Assembly: GCA_011525445.1 (NCBI GenBank)
Contig: WTGE01000206.1
Coordinates: 1 to 5,295 of the forward strand
DNA length: 5,295 nt
Reading direction: 5' to 3'
Origin: Synechococcus sp. CO36386bin_37
GTDB lineage: Bacteria; Cyanobacteriota; Cyanobacteriia; PCC-6307; Cyanobiaceae
In this document: in pieces, positions 1 to 5,295 of the stretch
Layout of the letters: every line of letters starts with the position of its first letter
Position numbering within the stretch: the first letter of the stretch is position 1
Program-made: the position numbers and the translations under genes
Notes under the pieces: model-generated
Database searches by the model: none
The model's input: only the letters and a program-made list of their open reading frames with translations
What the model was told of the DNA's origin: nothing

Positions 1-747
1 TACCCATTCATCATGTTCACGAGCAGTGCCAACAGGTTTTGCAAGTGTTACATAAAGGGGTATGTCTTCACTAGCACAATATTCAATCATTGATTCAAAC
101 TCCTTGGAGAAGACTCGATCACGGACTAAACACGTCGATAGAAGTAACTCCAAGCCAGCCTCTTTTGCGGCCTTAAAAGCTTTGATGGCTCTATCGTAAG
201 CTCCCGGTGTATTTCTGAATTGATCATGCTCGGCAGGATTAAAGCTGTCAAGTGATATCTGGGCTTTATATCCACCTATTCCAGCGAACCACTTGGCCTT
301 ATCAATATCAAAATAATAGCCATTTGTATCCAGAATAATTAAATGCTTTAAAGGATCAAGAGCTTCTATGAGATCTCCCAGTCCACGATCAAGCAGTGCC
401 TCTCCACCGGTAATTACGAATCTGAATAAACCGAGTTCATCACATTCTTCAGACAACTTTTTATAGTCGTGAAGTGACATCTGGGGCCTTGGATCCTTTG
501 CACCTGTACGTTTGACTAGATCACGTGTCATATATGGCTCCTCACAACAGTGCTCACACTTCATATTGCATGCGGATCGATTAATCTTTAGACGTAGAAT
601 TGGTGAAATACCTCCATCTATCATGTTATTAAAGTAATTTTGAATTTTTTCGTGGACCCTAGGCCGTTTCTGGCTCTGATCCTTACGTTTTCTGGATTCG
701 TCAAGGGATAGGGATTCTTCTTTGGCTAGTATTTCAAGGGATGACAT
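1..747 (-). CDS. Radical SAM protein, 3' end beyond window edge
   Basis: The frame is open for 249 codons from ATG at 747 to base 1 without a stop, so the C-terminus lies outside the window. The protein begins MSSLEILAKE. After about 50 charged residues comes the radical SAM cluster motif CNMKCEHC (C60, C64, C67), which would bind the [4Fe-4S] cluster that cleaves S-adenosylmethionine. A fourth Cys (C68) follows directly. Further hallmarks are TGGEALL (GGE at 114-116, SAM amino-group binding), LDTNG near 139-143, a SLDS strand near 165-168, and a KPVGTAR stretch near 237-243 of the kind found late in MoaA/PqqE-like barrels. An in-frame TGA at 763-765 limits the start; GTG at 759 is the only alternative upstream. 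No Shine-Dalgarno is evident. The substrate is unknown. The position after three sugar-biosynthesis genes suggests a sugar or glycan modification. Any SPASM or twitch domain would be in the missing part. Family assignment is firm; role is not. Confidence 0.9.
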   Translation of the reverse strand, partial: MSSLEILAKEESLSLDESRKRKDQSQKRPRVHEKIQNYFNNMIDGGISPILRLKINRSACNMKCEHCCEEPYMTRDLVKRTGAKDPRPQMSLHDYKKLSEECDELGLFRFVITGGEALLDRGLGDLIEALDPLKHLIILDTNGYYFDIDKAKWFAGIGGYKAQISLDSFNPAEHDQFRNTPGAYDRAIKAFKAAKEAGLELLLSTCLVRDRVFSKEFESMIEYCASEDIPLYVTLAKPVGTAREHDEWV

Positions 748-769
748 GTTATCAAACACGAATCAGTTC

Positions 770-778
770 ATTGTATCA
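770..778 (-). promoter_or_regulatory. Candidate extended -10 promoter for the radical SAM gene
   Basis: Read on the minus strand this is TGATACAAT, an extended -10 (TGn plus TACAAT, one mismatch to TATAAT). With a 17-base spacer the -35 position reads GTGCCT, only three of six matches, so recognition would rest on the extended -10. Initiation would fall near base 763, about 16 bases before the ATG at 747. It lies just after the terminator-like hairpin, where a new promoter would be expected. This is a motif match by eye only. Confidence 0.35.
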
Positions 779-814
779 CTTCAACAGCGGAAAGGCACGA
801 CTCACGATTTCCAG

Positions 815-844
815 AAAATTGGAGATTAGAGCGAATATCTCCAA
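815..844 (-). terminator. Candidate rho-independent terminator after the ThDP enzyme gene
   Basis: On the minus strand an 8-base perfect inverted repeat (TTGGAGAT and ATCTCCAA, bases 844-837 and 826-819) encloses a 10-base loop and is followed at once by TTTT (818-815). The stem has only three G-C pairs and the T-tract is short, so it would be a modest terminator. It sits about 100 bases after the stop of the ThDP enzyme gene and before the promoter candidate of the radical SAM gene, which fits a transcription-unit boundary. Confidence 0.5.
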
Positions 845-946
845 GCAAGAAGGTGGCAAACTGCCTAGATATAGCGATCAAGCAGTATAGTCAAATGAGT
901 ACTTGGAGTGATCGGGATTGAAATTAGAACTAAACTGATTAGAGGA

Positions 947-2779
947 TTAATTAATCTCCCTCGCTTTTAAAGAATCGGGACTTAGAGGATATATCATTTC
1001 GCTTGAAAGAGTATCAATATCAAGGAGAGGCGTCATGTCTTCCAAAGGCATTGATATGATAGAACCATTTTTCTGAGGGACAGCAGCTACTTTTGGAGCC
1101 AATGTCTCATTTCTAACAAGCTTGATCACACAAATACCTGCGCCTTCATGTTGAAGAAACTCACTGAGATCTGACTCCAGCGAAGAGGGTTTGTTAAGAG
1201 TAACTGAATGCAGACCAAAAGCTTTAGAGAGCTCAGCAATATTTGGAATCTGAATACCACTCTCGGGGCCAGTAGCAATATATCTTCCCTTGAAGTAATT
1301 CTTTTGGGTATTTCTAATTGATGCATAACCACCATTATCAAGAACAAACAGCTTGAGAGGCAGTTTTAAAGCTGTTAAGGTTGCAAGTTCCTGGATATTA
1401 AGCATAAGACTTCCATCACTTTCAATAGCAATTGTTTCAGCACTACTATTCCCAAGACAAGCACCAATAGCAGCAGAAAGGCCATAACCCATGGAGCCAA
1501 GTCCACTAGTAAGAAATAAACGTTGTCCAAGTTTTGTACGGAACGTGCTATAAAAAGCCTCAATAGCAAGGCCTGAGCTTCCCGTAACAATTAGAGTGTT
1601 AGGAGGAATAACCGAGGACAATGCATCTACGCATTTGTAATGGCTAATCTCATCTCTGTCATTAGAAGAGAGGTTACATACTTTCCCATACCTTTCTTTC
1701 CAGTCTTGGCAGCGAGTTGACCACTCTTTATAATTTGACGAACTAGCAGAACAAGAATTGAGAAGGGATTTAATAAAAGATCCAGCATCAGCATGTACTT
1801 TTTCCTTGATATCCATGGCATGATTTACAAGCTCATTCTGATCAATATCTACGACAATCTTAACAGCGTTGGCAGCGAAATTTTGCGGGTTGTAAGCGGT
1901 AATAATATTATCGAGTCTACAGCCTATGGAGATAAGTAAGTCACAGTTTTGTATTGCAAAGTTTGGCGCTCGAAGAGCAACAACTCCGGGAGTACCAATA
2001 TACAAAGGATTATCCGCAGGGATTAGATCTAAAGCATTCCAGGTGCTCACTACAGGAATCTGCGCTTTCTCAACGAACTCTCGGAACAGATCTACGGCAT
2101 TGGAGAGCCTGATGCCATGACCAGCAAGAATAAGAGGACGACTTGAGTCTTCTAATAGGCCCCAAAGCCTCTGTATTTGGCCTGAATCATGAATATCAAA
2201 ACCTTCAGATGCTTTAACGCTAGAAGACTCGAAAAAATCTGAGTTAACAACAGCGCCCTGCAAATCCAAGGGGATTTCTAACCATACAGGGCCAGGCCTG
2301 CCAGAACGCATAGCTTTCAAAGCCTGGCCAAGAAGCAAACTAATCTCTTCAGGATGATTAAGTGTTGCCGAGAATTTAGTTATGTGGCTAACCAGAGGAA
2401 TAATGTCAACTTCTTGCACACCAGCCTGTCGTAGTTCTCTTCCAGATAGTCGATCGCCTCTTTTCACGCCACCAGATAACACCAATAAAGGCAAGGAATC
2501 AATCCAAGCCCCAGCAACTGGGGTTATAATATTGGTAGTCCCTGGACCAGTAGTTACAAGGGCAACACCGAAGCCCGGATTGTCTGCATGGCCAGTACGT
2601 CCATAAGCCTCCGCAGCAATCCCACAAGCCTGTTCGTGGTGGCATGGAATTGGCGTGATACGAGGTTCGCAGGCGAGTGCATCGTTGAGATGCATAGCGC
2701 CACCACCAGGCAATAAAAACATATGACGAAGCCCCTCATCTGCTAGGCGCTTCATGATCCAATCGGCAACACGCATCAT
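947..2779 (-). CDS. Acetolactate-synthase-like thiamine diphosphate enzyme
   Basis: This is a full-length 610-residue member of the ThDP-dependent acetolactate synthase/pyruvate oxidase family. Three domains are visible. The N-terminal PYR domain (about 1-175) contains LPGGGAMHLND and the catalytic-Glu motif HHEQACG (E49), then TTGPGTTN and GRPGPVWLEIP. The central domain (about 195-340) is the one that in this family binds FAD or ADP. The C-terminal PP domain (about 375-560) has the metal motif ESDGS...LDNGG. D455 and N482 are 27 residues apart as in yeast pyruvate decarboxylase and acetolactate synthase, so the metal ligands are kept, although the usual GDG is SDG and NN is DN. No small regulatory subunit gene adjoins it, and it sits in a sugar cluster, so branched-chain amino acid synthesis is unlikely. 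A YerE-like role, moving an acetaldehyde unit from pyruvate to a ketosugar, is the best inferred precedent. The start MMRVADW matches where the family begins; ATG at 2776 is an equal alternative. The last 50 residues form a tail including PLEDMTPLLD. Confidence 0.9.
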   Translation of the reverse strand: MMRVADWIMKRLADEGLRHMFLLPGGGAMHLNDALACEPRITPIPCHHEQACGIAAEAYGRTGHADNPGFGVALVTTGPGTTNIITPVAGAWIDSLPLLVLSGGVKRGDRLSGRELRQAGVQEVDIIPLVSHITKFSATLNHPEEISLLLGQALKAMRSGRPGPVWLEIPLDLQGAVVNSDFFESSSVKASEGFDIHDSGQIQRLWGLLEDSSRPLILAGHGIRLSNAVDLFREFVEKAQIPVVSTWNALDLIPADNPLYIGTPGVVALRAPNFAIQNCDLLISIGCRLDNIITAYNPQNFAANAVKIVVDIDQNELVNHAMDIKEKVHADAGSFIKSLLNSCSASSSNYKEWSTRCQDWKERYGKVCNLSSNDRDEISHYKCVDALSSVIPPNTLIVTGSSGLAIEAFYSTFRTKLGQRLFLTSGLGSMGYGLSAAIGACLGNSSAETIAIESDGSLMLNIQELATLTALKLPLKLFVLDNGGYASIRNTQKNYFKGRYIATGPESGIQIPNIAELSKAFGLHSVTLNKPSSLESDLSEFLQHEGAGICVIKLVRNETLAPKVAAVPQKNGSIISMPLEDMTPLLDIDTLSSEMIYPLSPDSLKAREIN

Positions 2780-2789
2780 TCAGATCATG

Positions 2790-2793
2790 CTCC
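2790..2793 (-). promoter_or_regulatory. Ribosome binding site of the ThDP enzyme gene
   Basis: GGAG on the minus strand lies 10 bases before the ATG at 2779 and 13 before the second ATG at 2776, so it favours the first. A nearer ATG at 2788 is one base from GGAG and is followed by ATC and TGA, so it cannot start the gene. The 61-base gap to the preceding gene shows no convincing promoter or terminator, so the two genes are probably co-transcribed. Confidence 0.5.
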
Positions 2794-2840
2794 AATGGGT
2801 GAGGAAGGTTTTGCGATTTTCATTGTCGTGAATCGTTTGA

Positions 2841-4307
2841 TCAGTATAAAAAAGAGTCATCTACATAATGAGTCGACGAAATCTCCTCCAAGACAACTCC
2901 TTTATCGGAGCTGAAGTAGTGACGGGTTCCTGGTTGAATTACGAAAACATCTCCGGGGTTCATGACTTGATTGACGCCATCAAGCCTGATCGTCCCAGAA
3001 CCCCAGAGCACATGGAATGTTTCCTCCTTTTTCTTGTGATACTGCTCTGGGTGAGCTTGTCCTGGCAATAAAATAAGAATTTTCTTACAGTACTCACGAT
3101 TAACTACTGTAATCATTGTGAGGCCATAATCATTAAATAATTCGATTCCGTAATGATGGGAAATCTCCAGATCTGCAAAATCAGGGAAAGTGACTCGAGC
3201 CTCCTTCACAAGTCTGGAGATCTTGGTTGCAATATCTTGTATGGCTTGACGGTGATTAACAGTCTGTACAAAGTCCGCCAGGAGCGGCTGATCACAATCA
3301 ATATCACTCGAAGCTGTTATTAATGAATACTTGCTAATGTCATTTGCCGTGACCTGCCTTTCTGACGGGGGAAAGGCGAAGTACAAATCTTCTTGGCTAA
3401 TTATTTCACCAGCCTTGATTGGACGCATTGCAAAGACTCCCCTTTGTAGATTGCGAAGACTCTTCGATTCACTACTTCTAGATTTGTACCTGAAGTCTGA
3501 AGTACCAATGATATTTGTAGAGCGATTTAGTTGTTCAATCCAGGCAGTGAACTCAACTGGAGACGTGGAATATTTATTTTTACTGATTGATTCCGTTTCT
3601 AGTGCTACATGTTTCTCAAACGAACGTGCTCCTAGAGCCAGGGCCAGTGGCGCAATATCAATTGTGGAAGGATCTTCATGGGAGGAGAATCCGATCTGCA
3701 AGTGTGGATATCGGTTTCGCAGATAACTAATCTGGCCAACGTTCATGTCCTCAGGTGCTGTTGGATAATTTCCAATGCAGTGCTGCAGAATCAAATAAAT
3801 ATTGCGATTCTTGAAAAAAGCCACAACGTTATCCACAACCTCTTCGTTGGCCCCGGCGCAGGATGCTACGACTGGTTTGCCAGCCTTAGCGATAGTTTCA
3901 ATGAGGGGCCAGTCGCCAAATGAACAGCTGGCGATTTTGATATAATCAACATTATGGTCAAGTAGCTCATTTACAGATGCTTCGTCAAACGGAGTCACCA
4001 TGGTTCCGAAGCCATACTTACGAGATTCATCCAACAACAATTTAAAATCAGCCGATGTAAGCCTGGTTTCAGAAAATCGTTTGATTAATGGAATTTCAAG
4101 GTTACCTGACATGTCCTTTCGGATGAAGGTGTCAAGATTCCGATATTGAAATTTGAATACAAAGTCATAGTTTTCGGTGTGCTGACTGCAGATGTCTGCA
4201 TAAGCTCGAATTATGGCCTGGCCATGGCTCACTGAACCTGAGTGGTTATTGGCCATCTCGAGAATGATCAGAGGTTTCATAGGTTTGGTGAGGGTTGAAA
4301 TAGTCAT
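2841..4307 (-). CDS. NeuB/SpsE-family sialic acid synthase-like protein with SAF and cupin domains
   Basis: The 488-residue product looks like a PEP-condensing synthase of 2-keto-3-deoxy sugar acids (sialic, legionaminic or pseudaminic acid type). The TIM barrel (about 12-265) shows EMANNHSG (E17 to G24), FKFQ (51-54), TPFDEAS (105-111), YIKIASC (122-128), LQHCIGNYP (174-182), GFSSHED (206-212) and EKHVAL (231-236). H210 and H233 correspond to the Mn2+ ligands of meningococcal NeuB. An SAF/antifreeze-like domain follows at about 281-347 (RGVFAMRPIKAGE). Typical NeuB proteins end near 345 residues. Here about 140 more carry a cupin with YHKKKEETFHVLWGSG (423-438) and GDVFVIQPGTRH (452-463). 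The family's D-H pair before the Ser/EF segment reads NK (KNKYSTSP), so the acceptor sugar may differ. The start at 4307 is chosen for its overlap with the upstream stop and an AAAGG site; Met10 at 4280 is a real alternative, since family homology begins there. Family is sure, product sugar unknown. Confidence 0.88.
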   Translation of the reverse strand: MTISTLTKPMKPLIILEMANNHSGSVSHGQAIIRAYADICSQHTENYDFVFKFQYRNLDTFIRKDMSGNLEIPLIKRFSETRLTSADFKLLLDESRKYGFGTMVTPFDEASVNELLDHNVDYIKIASCSFGDWPLIETIAKAGKPVVASCAGANEEVVDNVVAFFKNRNIYLILQHCIGNYPTAPEDMNVGQISYLRNRYPHLQIGFSSHEDPSTIDIAPLALALGARSFEKHVALETESISKNKYSTSPVEFTAWIEQLNRSTNIIGTSDFRYKSRSSESKSLRNLQRGVFAMRPIKAGEIISQEDLYFAFPPSERQVTANDISKYSLITASSDIDCDQPLLADFVQTVNHRQAIQDIATKISRLVKEARVTFPDFADLEISHHYGIELFNDYGLTMITVVNREYCKKILILLPGQAHPEQYHKKKEETFHVLWGSGTIRLDGVNQVMNPGDVFVIQPGTRHYFSSDKGVVLEEISSTHYVDDSFLY

Positions 4308-4322
4308 CAGATAAAAGCCTTT
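4305..4322 (-). promoter_or_regulatory. TGATG stop-start overlap and weak ribosome binding site
   Basis: The TGA of the rfbH-type gene (4309-4307) shares its A with the ATG of the NeuB-like gene (4307-4305), a layout typical of translational coupling. An AAAGG sequence at 4322-4318, inside the upstream coding region, lies 10 bases before that ATG and could serve as a weak Shine-Dalgarno. Together they argue that the two genes are translated from one mRNA. Confidence 0.6.
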
Positions 4323-5295
4323 GACCTTGATAAGTGGCTGATCACATTGATCTCCGCTTGCAACATGCTTGGAGTCAGTCCGGGATAAGTACCCAAGAAC
4401 AGCGCCGTTTCCATGATTTCATCAGAGCCCACCATGTCACCAACTATTCGTAGGGCATCAGGGTCCCGATGACGCAAGTGCACAAAGGCTGGCTGACGCA
4501 GCAGATTGCCGCCAAACAACATTCGATTACCAATCAGGTTGCGTTCCAACTCCTGCGCCAGCTCCGTTCGGCTGAAATGTGCGTTTGGCTTAACCGCAAT
4601 CTTGAAGCCAAACCAACTGCAATCTGTACGGCAACCCGTCTCATCCCAGGAAAAGCCGTGAATGGGATCCCAGGCGGTGGCATGGGTGGGCAAGGCAAAC
4701 TCCAACACGTCCTCGTGAGCGGCGAGGCCCCGACGCAATGTCTCCCAGTTTTGCTTGCGAGACTCGATGAACTCCGGTAAGCGTCGCAATTGCACCCGAC
4801 CGATGGCCGCCTGTGGATCCAATGGTTTGAGGTTGAAGCCCAAATGGCTGTAGGTGTATTTGTGGTCATATCCCTCAGGCAATTCACCCAACTGCCAACC
4901 GAAGCGCTTGTTGCAGGTGTTATCGATTCCGCTGGGGCACCAACAATCACGACCCCAATCGCGAAAGCTCTCGGCGATCACCTTCAGTATTTGATCGCGC
5001 ACGATATTCACAGCTCCGCCTTCTCCCATGGTCAGGTGGTGGGGTGGGTAGAAGCTCTGAGTGCTGATGTCACCCCAAGTGCCGGTCCAGCGGATCACTC
5101 GATCGGGGCCTTCATTGAGGCCAGGGCTGTTCTCGGTAAAACCAAGTCTTTCAGCCAAAGGCCGGGGCATGGAATAACTGCAGCCCAAAGCGTCGCAGTT
5201 GTCCTCCACCAGCCAAAGATTGTACTTCTGGCAGAACGCCAGGGTGGCAGCCAAATCAAATGGGTTGCCCAAAGCATGGGCCATCATCACGGCCT
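4307..5295 (-). CDS. rfbH: RfbH/E1-type CDP-4-keto-6-deoxy-D-glucose 3-dehydrase, 5' end beyond window edge
   Basis: This is the C-terminal 329 residues of a DegT/DnrJ/EryC1-fold enzyme of the RfbH (DdhC/AscC/E1) group. That group removes the C3 hydroxyl of CDP-4-keto-6-deoxyglucose using pyridoxamine phosphate and a [2Fe-2S] cluster, with a separate reductase as electron donor. Counting from the GTG codon at 5290, the PLP-lysine position is His85 in YPPHHLTMGEGG, the group's hallmark (H220 of Yersinia E1). The cluster cysteines are C32 (EDNCDALG), C116, C118 and C126 (CWCPSGIDNTC), matching E1 C193, C251, C253 and C261. The block from SFRDWGRDCWCP through GWQLGELPEGYDHKY is near-canonical. 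The frame is open to the right edge, and AHALGNPF lies well inside family alignments, so roughly 100 or more N-terminal residues are missing; the GTG and ATG codons there are internal. Between the first Cys and the other three there are 83 residues against 57 in E1. Base composition is GC-richer than the downstream genes. The reductase partner is not in view. Confidence 0.92.
   Translation of the reverse strand, partial: AVMMAHALGNPFDLAATLAFCQKYNLWLVEDNCDALGCSYSMPRPLAERLGFTENSPGLNEGPDRVIRWTGTWGDISTQSFYPPHHLTMGEGGAVNIVRDQILKVIAESFRDWGRDCWCPSGIDNTCNKRFGWQLGELPEGYDHKYTYSHLGFNLKPLDPQAAIGRVQLRRLPEFIESRKQNWETLRRGLAAHEDVLEFALPTHATAWDPIHGFSWDETGCRTDCSWFGFKIAVKPNAHFSRTELAQELERNLIGNRMLFGGNLLRQPAFVHLRHRDPDALRIVGDMVGSDEIMETALFLGTYPGLTPSMLQAEINVISHLSRSKAFI

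Noticed and set aside
2780..2788. Two-codon mini-ORF (ATG ATC TGA) directly before the ThDP gene start
   Set aside because: GGAG is only one base from this ATG, too close to drive it, and such a short frame arises easily by chance. No attenuator structure was seen nearby.
2780..2840. Possible terminator or promoter between the NeuB-like and ThDP genes
   Set aside because: Only a 5-base imperfectly placed repeat (CGATT/AATCG) was found, without a T-tract, and no credible -10/-35 pair. Read-through is the simpler view.
3331..3726. Plus-strand open frame of 131 codons
   Set aside because: It lies wholly inside the NeuB-like gene on the other strand, whose motifs are clearly recognisable, and its own product shows no family features. 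It is a shadow frame.
4469..4950. Open frames of 103 codons (plus) and 138 codons (minus) within the rfbH-type gene
   Set aside because: They overlap the conserved RfbH coding frame in the GC-richer region, where stops are rarer. Their products look like no known family.
4307..5295. Reading this gene as an ordinary PLP aminotransferase of the DegT/ArnB type
   Set aside because: The PLP lysine is replaced by His in PPHHLTMGEGG and the four iron-sulfur cysteines are present, which points to the dehydrase E1 group.

Overview
The window holds part of a bacterial surface-polysaccharide (O-antigen/capsule type) nucleotide-sugar cluster. All four genes lie on the minus strand and are read from the right edge to the left. 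The two end genes are cut by the window edges. The host cannot be fixed from sequence alone. The mix of moderately AT-rich genes with a GC-richer rfbH-type gene, the weak Shine-Dalgarno signals and the type of glycan cluster would fit a picocyanobacterium of the Prochlorococcus LLIV or marine Synechococcus kind, but this is only a tentative guess; other Gram-negatives are possible.

Layout in the direction of transcription: (1) 5295-4307, an RfbH/E1-type CDP-4-keto-6-deoxyhexose 3-dehydrase missing its N-terminal part, with the catalytic His in place of the PLP lysine and all four [2Fe-2S] cysteines visible. (2) 4307-2841, a sialic-acid-synthase (NeuB/SpsE) family protein with a TIM-barrel domain, an SAF-like domain and an extra C-terminal cupin. 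Its ATG overlaps the rfbH stop codon by one base (TGATG). (3) 2779-947, a 610-residue acetolactate-synthase-like ThDP enzyme with catalytic Glu and metal ligands intact. (4) After a 199-base gap, 747-1, the first 249 residues of a radical SAM protein with a CxxxCxxC cluster motif. The gap contains a hairpin plus U-tract that looks like an intrinsic terminator, and after it an extended -10 promoter candidate. The radical SAM gene may therefore be a separate transcription unit.

How the genes may work together: RfbH makes a 3-deoxy CDP-4-ketohexose. A ThDP enzyme of this class (YerE of the yersiniose pathway is the known precedent) can add a two-carbon acetaldehyde unit from pyruvate to exactly such a ketosugar. 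The NeuB-like enzyme would instead add PEP to an aldose to make a 2-keto-3-deoxy acid. Both carbon-chain-extending chemistries side by side, with a radical SAM enzyme next door, suggest an unusual branched or higher-carbon surface sugar. No glycosyltransferase, transporter, cytidylyltransferase or RfbH reductase partner lies inside the window, so the product is inferred and not shown. No tRNA, rRNA, CRISPR array, insertion sequence or long repeat was seen.
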